Assembly: GCA_910585875.1 (NCBI GenBank)
Contig: CAJUIK010000009.1
Coordinates: 28,485-49,851 of the forward strand
DNA from: an uncultured Eubacteriales bacterium
GTDB taxonomy: Bacteria > Bacillota > Clostridia > Oscillospirales > Butyricicoccaceae
Length of the DNA stretch: 21,367 bases
Direction: 5' to 3'
Shown here: positions 13,428-19,585 of the stretch, piece after piece
How the letters are laid out: the number at the start of each line of letters is the position of its first letter
Position numbering within the stretch: the first letter of the stretch is position 1
The notes under the pieces: generated by a model
What the model saw: only the letters and a program-made list of their open reading frames with translations
Told to the model about the DNA's origin: nothing
Databases searched by the model: none
Made by a program: the position numbers and the translations under genes

Positions 13428-14465
13428 ATGATTCGGTTCAACTGCGATTATTCCGAGGGGGCCCACCCCAAAATCCTGGAGCGCTTGGTTCAGACCAATA
13501 TGGAGCAGACCCCCGGCTATGGGGAAGACGAGCACTGCCGCCGGGCGGCTCAGCTGATTCAAAAGGAATGCGGCCGGCAGGATGTGGACGTTCACTTCAT
13601 GGTAGGGGGCACGCAGACCAATTTGACGGTGATTTCCGCCGCTCTGCGGCCCCATCAGGGCGTGATTTCCGCCGATACCGGCCATGTCAACGTCCATGAA
13701 AGCGGCGCCATCGAGGCCACAGGCCATAAAGTTTTGGCCCAGACGGGCTGTCCCCAGGGCAAGCTGACGGCGCAGATGGTTCGCCAGGTTGTGGAGAGCC
13801 ATTATGACGACGAAACCCAGGTTCACATGGTGCAGCCCAAGATGGTCTATCTCTCCCATCCCACCGAGCTGGGCACGCTATATACCAAAAGGGAGCTGGA
13901 AGCGCTGGGCCAGGTCTGCCGGGAAAAGGGCCTCTATCTGTTTTTGGACGGCGCCCGGCTGGGCTACGGCCTGACGGCCCCGGGGACAGACGTGACCATG
14001 GCGGATATCGCCCGGATTTGCGATGCGTTTTACATCGGCGGCACCAAGGTAGGGGCCCTATTCGGCGAGGCTCTGGTTTTGGCCAACCCGGCTCTCAAGG
14101 AGGATTTTCTGTACTTAATCAAGCAAAAAGGCGCGATGTTGGCCAAGGGCCGGCTGCTGGGCATCCAGTTTGAGGCCATGTTTGAAGACGGTCTGTATTA
14201 TGAGATGGGCAAGGCCGCCAACCAGGCCGCCGCCGTCATTCGCCAGGCCTGCCTGCAAAAGGGATTTTCCTTCCTGTGCGATTCCCCCACAAACCAGCAA
14301 TTCCCCATTTTGCCCGACGAAGCCCTGCCCAAGCTGGCGGAAAAATACGCCTTTGCCAATTTCGGCAAAACCGACGAGACCCATACCGCCGTGCGCTTCT
14401 GCGCCAGCTGGGCCACGCCCATAGAGCACGCTCAGGCTCTGGCCCAGGACCTGTTAGCCCTGTAA
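13428..14465 (+). CDS. Threonine-aldolase-type PLP enzyme
   Basis: A 345-residue fold-type I PLP protein closest to low-specificity L-threonine aldolases (beta-eliminating lyase family), which split threonine or allo-threonine to glycine and acetaldehyde. The sequence shows FNCDYSEGAHPKIL at the start, GTQTNL (61-66) for phosphate binding, GHVNVHESGA (85-94) with His87 in the cofactor-stacking region, LDGARLGYG (173-181) with Asp174 for the pyridine nitrogen, and GGTKVGALFG (204-213) with Lys207 as the Schiff-base lysine. The start is ATG 13428 with AAAGGAG ten bases upstream. The preceding gap is 45 bases and shows no promoter. I did not use the symbol ltaE because related enzymes act on other beta-hydroxy amino acids. 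Confidence 0.9.
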   Translation: MIRFNCDYSEGAHPKILERLVQTNMEQTPGYGEDEHCRRAAQLIQKECGRQDVDVHFMVGGTQTNLTVISAALRPHQGVISADTGHVNVHESGAIEATGHKVLAQTGCPQGKLTAQMVRQVVESHYDDETQVHMVQPKMVYLSHPTELGTLYTKRELEALGQVCREKGLYLFLDGARLGYGLTAPGTDVTMADIARICDAFYIGGTKVGALFGEALVLANPALKEDFLYLIKQKGAMLAKGRLLGIQFEAMFEDGLYYEMGKAANQAAAVIRQACLQKGFSFLCDSPTNQQFPILPDEALPKLAEKYAFANFGKTDETHTAVRFCASWATPIEHAQALAQDLLAL

Positions 14466-14468
14466 GCC

Positions 14469-15170
14469 ATGCCCGGCTTTGACGCGATTTTCTGGGATTT
14501 CGACGGCACGCTGGCCCATTCCCGCCGGCTGTGGTCCGGCGCGGCCCTGGAGGCGCTACTGGCCCTTGCGCCGGATTTCCCCATGGATTTGGAGCGGATG
14601 CGGGGGCTGATGGGGGATTGTTACCCCTGGGATCAGCCCGAGGAGCAATATCAGAATCTTCAGGGAGAAGAATGGTGGAGGTTTATGGAGACGCAATTCG
14701 CGGAGGCCTATCAAAGGGGCGGCGCGGAAGCGGAGCTGGCCCGGCAGGCCGCCCAAGGCGTTCGGCGCCGGATTCTCCAGCCGGAGAGATACCGCCTGTT
14801 TGAGGACAGCGTCTGGGCGCTGGAGCAGTGCAAAAGCCAAGGAATCCAGAACATTCTGCTTTCCAACAATTATCCAGAGCTGCCGGAAATCGTCCAGGCC
14901 TTGGGATTGGCCCCCTATCTGGACGGTATGGCGGTATCCGGTCTGCTGGGCTGGGACAAGCCTTGGCCTCCGATTTTTCAATACGCCCAGGAGCTGGCCG
15001 GCCCGAGCGCCCGATGCCTGATGGCGGGGGACAACCCCCAGGCCGATATTGCCGGCGCTCAGGCTCTGGGGATTCCGGCGGCCTTGGTTCGCCGCCCTTG
15101 TCCGCCGGGATGCAGGCCCGATTACCAGGCCCAAACCCTGGCTCAGCTGTTGGAACAGATCGGGCGGTAG
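14469..15170 (+). CDS. HAD-superfamily hydrolase (phosphatase)
   Basis: A 233-residue HAD protein with all four motifs: FWDFDGTLAHS (8-18; Asp10 nucleophile, Asp12 acid/base), LLSNNYPE in the middle, the GWDKPWPPIF lysine motif, and LMAGDNPQADIAGA with the acidic metal ligands. The helical cap between motifs I and II (about 20-110) puts it with phosphoglycolate-phosphatase-like or beta-phosphoglucomutase-like enzymes. Motif II usually has Ser or Thr followed by Asn, as here. It starts three bases after the aldolase stop codon with no ribosome binding site of its own, suggesting translational coupling. The substrate is unknown. Confidence 0.9.
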   Translation: MPGFDAIFWDFDGTLAHSRRLWSGAALEALLALAPDFPMDLERMRGLMGDCYPWDQPEEQYQNLQGEEWWRFMETQFAEAYQRGGAEAELARQAAQGVRRRILQPERYRLFEDSVWALEQCKSQGIQNILLSNNYPELPEIVQALGLAPYLDGMAVSGLLGWDKPWPPIFQYAQELAGPSARCLMAGDNPQADIAGAQALGIPAALVRRPCPPGCRPDYQAQTLAQLLEQIGR

Positions 15171-15233
15171 GCGGGCCTCGTTTGCGCGGCCAATTTTGGA
15201 AGGAGGCGCCTGCGGAAGCGGGCGGAAACGCAC

Positions 15234-16625
15234 ATGGAACAAGTGAAAAAACGAAGGTTACAGCTGGGCGCGGTGGATATGACCCAAGGCGCGCCCTGGA
15301 AGCAGATCATTCGCTTCGCCCTGCCGCTGCTGTTGGGCAACCTGTTCCAGCAGCTTTATAACACAGTGGACGCCGCCGTGGTGGGCAATTATGTGGGCAG
15401 CGAGGCCCTGGCCGCCGTAGGCACCAGCGGCCCCGTCATCAACCTGCTGGTGGGCTTGTTTTTGGGCATGAGCATGGGCGCGGGCATTCTGATTTCCCAG
15501 TTTTTCGGCGCTCGGTCCTATGGTTCCATTCAGCGGGCGATCAACAGCGCCTTGCTGCTGACGCTGACTCTGGGCCTGGCGGTGAGCTTGATCGGCCTGC
15601 CTCTGGCGCCCCAAGTGCTCAAGGCCCTCCACGCCCCGGAACACATCTATCCCATGGCTTGCAACTATTTGCAGGTGATTTTCTGCGGCGTCGTCCCCAT
15701 GATGTTTTATAATATGGCGGCTTCCATCCTGCGTGCCCTGGGGGACAGCAAGACCCCTCTGATCACCCTGGGCATTGCCAGCATGATCAACATCGCGCTG
15801 GATCTGTTTTTTGTCATCGTCTGCGGCTGGGGCGTGGCGGGCGTGGCCTGGGCCACCGTTATCGCCCAAAGCCTTTCCGTGTTGTTCAGCGCCGCGAAGC
15901 TCCACCGTATGGCGGAATATACCCGGATTTCTCGGGATTTCGTCCATCCGGATTTTCATATGCTGGGCCGCATGATCCGGCTGGGCCTGCCTTCGGGCAT
16001 CCAGCAAACCGCCTTTTCCGCCGGCATGATGCTGGTGCAGAGCGCCATCAATTCCTTCGGCCAGTATGTAATGGCCGCTTATGTGGTGACGATGAAGGTA
16101 GACGCCTTCTGCGTCATGCCCCTGATGAGCCTGGGTCTGGCTATGACCACCTATACCGGCCAGAACGTGGGCGCCGGCAATATGGAGCGGGTGGACAAGG
16201 GCTGCCGCCAGGGGCTGATTTTGACCGTATCCATCACCGGTTTCCTGTCCCTGCTGCTGTTTTTCTTCGGCAAATATGCGCTGATGCTCTTCACCCCGGA
16301 GCCCGAGCTGCTTTCCGAGGGCCTGCATCTGCTGCGCATTCTGTGTCCCTTCTATTGGGTGATTGCCGTCAACGATTTGCTCAGCGGCGTCATGCGGGGC
16401 TCGGGCAACACGATTATCCCCATGATCAACTCCATAACCTGTCTGTGTCTCATCCGTATTCCGCTGATGTATTGGCTCATCGCCGCCCTGCAAAGCGCAG
16501 ACGCGCTGTATTACGCCATGGTCATCGGCTGGTGCGTCGGCGCGATCTTTATGACGATGTTTTATCGGTTCAGCCCCTGGCGCCGCCGGGCCATGGAAAA
16601 ATCCCGGCAGCCTCAGCAGAGCTGA
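15234..16625 (+). CDS. MATE family multidrug/Na+-type exporter
   Basis: A 463-residue membrane protein with about twelve hydrophobic helices, the standard MATE layout and length. Recognisable parts are PLLLGNLFQQLYNTVDAAVVG, the GTSGPVINLL helix, FLGMSMGAGILISQFFGA, and the pseudo-symmetric second half beginning RLGLPSGIQQTAFS, followed by GQNVGAGN. MATE proteins expel cationic drugs or metabolites using Na+ or H+ gradients. ATG 15234 has only a poor ribosome binding site. A strong AGGAGG lies at 15201-15206, and an in-frame CTG at 15210 follows it closely, so the true start is uncertain. It is the last gene of the plus-strand run and converges with the TipA-like regulator. Confidence 0.92.
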   Translation: MEQVKKRRLQLGAVDMTQGAPWKQIIRFALPLLLGNLFQQLYNTVDAAVVGNYVGSEALAAVGTSGPVINLLVGLFLGMSMGAGILISQFFGARSYGSIQRAINSALLLTLTLGLAVSLIGLPLAPQVLKALHAPEHIYPMACNYLQVIFCGVVPMMFYNMAASILRALGDSKTPLITLGIASMINIALDLFFVIVCGWGVAGVAWATVIAQSLSVLFSAAKLHRMAEYTRISRDFVHPDFHMLGRMIRLGLPSGIQQTAFSAGMMLVQSAINSFGQYVMAAYVVTMKVDAFCVMPLMSLGLAMTTYTGQNVGAGNMERVDKGCRQGLILTVSITGFLSLLLFFFGKYALMLFTPEPELLSEGLHLLRILCPFYWVIAVNDLLSGVMRGSGNTIIPMINSITCLCLIRIPLMYWLIAALQSADALYYAMVIGWCVGAIFMTMFYRFSPWRRRAMEKSRQPQQS

Positions 16626-16687
16626 GGGGGGCCCTTCGGCGAACCGCCCTTCCCCTGCCTAGCGGGAAAAGGCGGACGGAGGGGCGC

Positions 16688-16719
16688 AAAGGAGGCATGG
16701 CGTCAGCCATGCCTCCTTT
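16688..16719. terminator. 14-bp inverted repeat between the convergent MATE and MerR genes
   Basis: AAAGGAGGCATGGC (16688-16701), loop GTCA, and its perfect complement (16706-16719). It sits 9 bases from the end of the minus-strand regulator and 62 bases from the MATE stop, and probably ends both transcripts, although neither side has a long T-run. A weaker hairpin with arms near 16648 and 16668 lies just upstream. Confidence 0.65.
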
Positions 16720-16727
16720 GTCAATCG

Positions 16728-17153
16728 TTATTCCGCCTCTGTCCAGTGCAAAATAGCGTCCTGCAAAAATTGGGCGCAGCCGGGGATTTCCCGGTCGTAG
16801 TAGGCGGTAAAGCGGGGGTCCGCCGTGTAAAGCATGGCCAGGCCCCGATGTTTGGCGGCGTCGTAGGGGCCGCCGGAAAAGGACAGCCAGCGCCGGTGCA
16901 GCCGAGCGACGTCCCGCCCCTGGGGGCTTTCGGGGGAAGCGCCCTCCCGGAGAGCCTGCTCCAGCCCCTGCTGAATCCGCCGGCCCAGCTCTGTCCATTG
17001 CCGGTATTGGTCGGGAGTCAGGTTCATCACGGCCTGATTGGCCTGATCCGCCTGGCTGTCGCCGTATTTCTGCCGCACTTCTTGGCCATAAGCCGCCTCG
17101 TTTTGCTCCACAATGCGGCGCTTGAAGGCCTCAAATTTTTCTTCGTCTTTCAT
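16728..17153 (-). CDS. Internal in-frame start giving a stand-alone TipAS-like domain
   Basis: Inside the regulator, ATG 17153 (MKDEEKFEAF) is preceded at a 7-base spacing by AAGAAAGGAG (17170-17161), as good a ribosome binding site as those of real starts here. The product would be 141 residues, exactly the drug-binding domain without the DNA-binding part. In Streptomyces lividans tipA, a TipAS protein of about 144 residues is made by such an internal start and mops up the antibiotic. The match in position and size suggests the same two-product arrangement here; expression is inferred only. Confidence 0.6.
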   Translation of the reverse strand: MKDEEKFEAFKRRIVEQNEAAYGQEVRQKYGDSQADQANQAVMNLTPDQYRQWTELGRRIQQGLEQALREGASPESPQGRDVARLHRRWLSFSGGPYDAAKHRGLAMLYTADPRFTAYYDREIPGCAQFLQDAILHWTEAE

Positions 17154-17504
17154 GGGAATACTCCTTTCTTGGGCGTCGATGGTTTTGCGCAGCGAGGCGA
17201 CCAGCCCCTCCAGCCGGGCCTGTTCCGCCAGCAGGGCGGCCAGGTGGCCGCGCAGAGCGGCGATCCGGTCGAAGGCCGGGTCGTCCAGGTAGGCTTTGAT
17301 CTGGCTCAGCTCCACCCCCAGCGCCCGGTAATACAGGATGTCCTGCAAGCGGTCCGCCTGCCGAGGTCCGTAATACCGGTAGCCGTTTTCGCCGACGCGC
17401 CCAGGCGGGAGCAGGCCGATTTGGTGGTACCAGCGCAGCGTCCGGGCGCTGACGCCGGATAACCGGGACAGCTGCTGAATCGAATATTCCGGTTCGGTTT
17501 TCAT
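16728..17504 (-). CDS. TipA-like MerR-family transcription activator
   Basis: A 258-residue regulator from ATG 17504, with AAGGAGGAG seven bases upstream. The frame is open to 17537, but that region includes the -10 element. Residues 7-75 are a MerR winged helix, with YSIQQLSRLSGVSARTLRWY, GLLPPGRVGENGYRYY and the ALGVELSQIKAYL segment. A coiled-coil dimerisation helix follows (about 76-115), with AALLAEQARLEGLVASLRKT. Residues 118-258 are a TipAS drug-binding domain, with FEAFKRRIVEQNEAAYGQEV, HRGLAMLYTADPRFTAYYD and a C-terminal AILHW. TipAL-type proteins bind bulky peptide antibiotics and activate multidrug promoters, often their own. The promoter upstream has the 19-base spacer expected for MerR control, so autoregulation is likely. 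The ligand cannot be inferred. Confidence 0.93.
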   Translation of the reverse strand: MKTEPEYSIQQLSRLSGVSARTLRWYHQIGLLPPGRVGENGYRYYGPRQADRLQDILYYRALGVELSQIKAYLDDPAFDRIAALRGHLAALLAEQARLEGLVASLRKTIDAQERSIPMKDEEKFEAFKRRIVEQNEAAYGQEVRQKYGDSQADQANQAVMNLTPDQYRQWTELGRRIQQGLEQALREGASPESPQGRDVARLHRRWLSFSGGPYDAAKHRGLAMLYTADPRFTAYYDREIPGCAQFLQDAILHWTEAE

Positions 17505-17528
17505 GGTCGTCTCCTCCTTGCAGGATCC

Positions 17529-17559
17529 ATTGTACAAGCTGACGCCGCGTCAGAGTCAA
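17529..17559 (-). promoter_or_regulatory. MerR-type promoter with palindromic operator in a 19-bp spacer
   Basis: On the minus strand: TTGACT (17559-17554), a 19-base spacer, TACAAT (17534-17529). The spacer holds the perfect 15-base palindrome CTGACGC-G-GCGTCAG (17553-17539). Overlong spacers with a central dyad are the hallmark of promoters that MerR proteins activate by distorting the DNA. It lies 25 bases upstream of the regulator's ATG. Confidence 0.9.
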
Positions 17560-17588
17560 GGGCTTTGGGACAAAAATTTTCGGCGCGA

Positions 17589-17627
17589 AAAAGCCGCCGG
17601 CGATTGACGGGTTCGCCGGCGGCTTTT
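17589..17627 (-). terminator. Intrinsic terminator of the IMP dehydrogenase gene
   Basis: A 14-bp stem (17589-17602 with 17614-17627, core AAAAGCCGCCGGCG) with an 11-base loop, 30 bases past the stop codon. On the minus strand the stem ends in a T-run (CTTTTTCG). Its core and part of its loop (GACGGGTTC) resemble the terminator at 7051-7079. Confidence 0.85.
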
Positions 17628-17656
17628 GGATTGTTTCAGAGCGGAGAGCGGCGGAG

Positions 17657-19159
17657 TTATTTGATGACGGAGCTGTCTTTCAGCACCACGTCGTGGGAGC
17701 CGCCTTCCACGATGCTGGTAGCGGAAACCAGGGTGATCTTGGCGTCCCGCTGCAAATCCGGGATGTTCAGCACGCCGCAGTTGCACATGGTGGAGCGCAC
17801 CTTGTTCAGCGACATGGTGACGTTGTCCTTCAGGCTGCCGGCGTAGGGGACATAGGAATCCACGCCCTCTTCAAAGGACAGCTTTTTGTCGCCGCCCATG
17901 TCGTAGCGCTGCCAGTTCCGGGCCCGGTTGGAGCCTTCGCCCCAGTATTCCTTCATATAATTGCCGTTGATAATCACTTTGTTGGTGGGGCTTTCGTCGA
18001 AGCGGGAGAAATAGCGGCCCAGCATGATGAAATCCGCGCCCATGGCCAAGGCCAGCGTCATGTGGTAATCGTGAACGATGCCGCCGTCGGAGCACAGGGG
18101 GATATACACGCCGGTTTCCTTGAAATATTCGTCCCGGGCCCGGGCCACTTCGATGACGGCCGTGGCTTGGCCCCGGCCGATGCCTTTCTGCTCCCGGGTG
18201 ATGCAGATGCTGCCGCCGCCGATGCCGATTTTGACGAAATCCGCGCCCGCTTCGGCCAGGAAGCGGAAGCCCTCGGCGTCTACCACGTTGCCGGCGCCCA
18301 CTTTGACGTTGTCGCCGTACTTGGAGCGGATCCAGTCGATGGTGATTTTCTGCCAGGCGGAAAATCCTTCGGAGGAATCGATGCACAGCACGTCCGCGCC
18401 GGCCTCCACCAGAGCGGGCACGCGGGTTTCATAATCCCGGGTGTTGATGCCCGCGCCCACCATATACCGCTTGGAGCTGTCCAGCAGTTCAAAGGCGTTT
18501 TCTTTGTGAGAGGAATAGTCCTTGCGGAAGACGAAATATTTCAGCCGCTGGTCCTTGTCCACCAGGGGCAGGGAGTTGAGCTTGTGTTCCCAGATGATGT
18601 CGTTGGCCTCTTTCAGGGAGGTGGAATCCGAAGCGTAGACCAGCTTATCGAAGGGAGTCATAAATTCGACGACTTTGGTAGAGGGCCCCATGCGGCTGAC
18701 GCGGTAATCCCGGCTGGTAACCACACCCAGCAGCTTGCCCTCTTCCGTGCCGTCTTCGGTGACGGCCATAGTGGAATGGCCGGAGCGCTCCTTCAAAGCC
18801 AGAACGTCGGCCAGGGTGCTGTCCGGCTTCAGGTTGGAGTCGCTGCGCACAAAACCGGCCTTGTAGGCCTTGACCCGGGCCACCATGGCGGCTTCGTCTT
18901 CCACGCTCTGAGAGCCATAGATGAAGGACAGGCCGCCTTCCCTGGCCAGGGCGATCGCCATATGGTCGTCGGAAACCGATTGCATGATGGCGGAAACCAA
19001 GGGGATATTCAGGCTCATGGGGGGCTCTTCGCCCTTTTTAAATTTGACCAGGGGCGTTTTCAGGCTGACGTTGGCGGGGACGCACTCGACGGAGGAATAG
19101 CCGGGAATCAGCAGGTATTCCCCAAAGGTATGGGAAGGTTCGTCATAATAATGGGCCAT
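17657..19159 (-). CDS. guaB: Inosine-5'-monophosphate dehydrogenase
   Basis: A 500-residue enzyme that oxidises IMP to XMP with NAD+, the committed step to guanine nucleotides. The (beta/alpha)8 barrel is split by a CBS pair at about 105-220, with GVVTSRDYR and KLNSLPLVDKDQRL. Key residues are Asp260 in CIDSSEG, and Cys319 in GIGGGSICITREQKGIGRG, the catalytic loop. The more familiar form of that loop is GIGPGSICTTRVVAGVG. SDGG (357-360) binds phosphate, and Arg418-Tyr419 are in the flap. The loop variant marks a sub-branch of IMPDH; GMP reductase is less likely because of the CBS domains and length. The start is ATG 19159, with AGGAGAG nine bases upstream; TTG 19165 is in frame but too close to that site. 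It is a single-gene unit with its own promoter and terminator. Confidence 0.93.
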   Translation of the reverse strand: MAHYYDEPSHTFGEYLLIPGYSSVECVPANVSLKTPLVKFKKGEEPPMSLNIPLVSAIMQSVSDDHMAIALAREGGLSFIYGSQSVEDEAAMVARVKAYKAGFVRSDSNLKPDSTLADVLALKERSGHSTMAVTEDGTEEGKLLGVVTSRDYRVSRMGPSTKVVEFMTPFDKLVYASDSTSLKEANDIIWEHKLNSLPLVDKDQRLKYFVFRKDYSSHKENAFELLDSSKRYMVGAGINTRDYETRVPALVEAGADVLCIDSSEGFSAWQKITIDWIRSKYGDNVKVGAGNVVDAEGFRFLAEAGADFVKIGIGGGSICITREQKGIGRGQATAVIEVARARDEYFKETGVYIPLCSDGGIVHDYHMTLALAMGADFIMLGRYFSRFDESPTNKVIINGNYMKEYWGEGSNRARNWQRYDMGGDKKLSFEEGVDSYVPYAGSLKDNVTMSLNKVRSTMCNCGVLNIPDLQRDAKITLVSATSIVEGGSHDVVLKDSSVIK

Positions 19160-19194
19160 GCTCAACTCTCCTATCTCTTTCTATATTTCTGGTT

Positions 19195-19223
19195 AGGATA
19201 CCACAAAAAAAAACGCAAGTCAA
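19195..19223 (-). promoter_or_regulatory. Sigma-A-type promoter of guaB
   Basis: Minus strand TTGACT (19223-19218), 17-base spacer containing nine T in a row, TATCCT (19200-19195). The leader would be only about 30 bases, leaving no room for a riboswitch. Confidence 0.75.
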
Positions 19224-19241
19224 GGCTGAACAGCATTTTTT

Positions 19242-19278
19242 CTCCCCTTCCGCCCGAACCCTTTGGGCGGAAGGGGAG
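19242..19278. other. 14-bp hairpin upstream of the guaB promoter
   Basis: CTCCCCTTCCGCCC (19242-19255) pairs perfectly with 19265-19278 over a 9-base loop. A run of six T precedes it on the plus strand (A-run after it on the minus strand), so it does not look like a U-tract terminator in either direction. It may still end or stabilise the transcript of the micro-ORF at 19285-19392. Confidence 0.5.
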
Positions 19279-19284
19279 CGAAGC

Positions 19285-19392
19285 TCAGCGGTCTGCTCTC
19301 AGCGCGATGCTGCTGAAGACCAGGGCCGTGGCGCTGGCCAAGGCGGAAACCGCGCCCAGGACCAGCCCGGTGATGGCAAAGGCTTTTCTCAT
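19285..19392 (-). CDS. Possible 35-residue single-span membrane mini-protein
   Basis: Minus-strand ATG 19392 to TGA 19285, 35 codons. The product begins MRKAFAITGLVLG, is hydrophobic over about residues 5-30 (Ala/Val/Leu-rich with Gly and Ser), and ends ALRADR. That gives one membrane helix with a positive N-terminus, or a signal-like peptide. A GGGG about ten bases upstream is a weak ribosome binding site, and a 9-bp hairpin (19403-19427) would partly cover it. It lies between the guaB promoter and a large palindrome, where no other gene fits. I do not recognise it. It may be a real small protein or a chance frame. Confidence 0.4.
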   Translation of the reverse strand: MRKAFAITGLVLGAVSALASATALVFSSIALRADR

Positions 19393-19402
19393 GGCGTTTT
19401 GC

Positions 19403-19427
19403 CCCGCGAAACGCCCAATTTCGCGGG
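19403..19427. other. 9-bp hairpin just upstream of the micro-ORF
   Basis: CCCGCGAAA (19403-19411) and TTTCGCGGG (19419-19427) are perfect complements around a 7-base loop. It begins 11 bases from the micro-ORF start codon and could control its translation or be a protein-binding dyad. Confidence 0.45.
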
Positions 19428-19434
19428 AACCCCC

Positions 19435-19486
19435 TTTCTGATAAAATTTGAATCGTCAGGGCGTGATTCAAATATTATATCAGAAA
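19435..19486. promoter_or_regulatory. Large interrupted palindrome between divergent transcription units
   Basis: The outer arms TTTCTGATA (19435-19443) and TATCAGAAA (19478-19486) and the inner arms TTTGAATC (19447-19454) and GATTCAAA (19465-19472) are both perfect. They are separated by 3- and 5-base unpaired gaps and a 10-base centre. Each inner arm contains TTGAAT in opposite orientation, so near-symmetric divergent promoter-like elements overlap the dyad (for example TTGAAT with a 19-base spacer to TATTAT on plus). It could be a regulator site controlling the genes on both sides. Confidence 0.5.
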
Positions 19487-19520
19487 AACAGGCGGCGGGA
19501 TAGAAAAATGACGGGGAATA

Positions 19521-19529
19521 TGATAAAAT
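19521..19529 (+). promoter_or_regulatory. Possible extended -10 promoter for the MBL-PHP genes
   Basis: TG-A-TAAAAT at 19521-19529 has the extended -10 form, but the -35 region (TAGAAA) is poor. It lies about 57 bases before ATG 19586. Confidence 0.35.
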
Positions 19530-19585
19530 TCTCGCAAAGGCTCTCCGGGGCCTGGGCCGTGAAAACTTTTCAGGAGGGATTGCAC

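Noticed and set aside
15258..16493. 411-codon minus-strand frame opposite the MATE gene
   Set aside because: Very His/Gln-rich antisense translation, typical of the complement of a membrane-protein gene.
16692..16756. Short plus-strand ORF after AAAGGAGG within the hairpin at 16688
   Set aside because: The ATG is one base from the Shine-Dalgarno-like sequence, the whole lies in a terminator stem, and it runs into the convergent gene.
17693..19441. 582-codon plus-strand frame opposite guaB
   Set aside because: Shadow of the IMP dehydrogenase gene, which has a complete motif set, promoter and terminator on minus.
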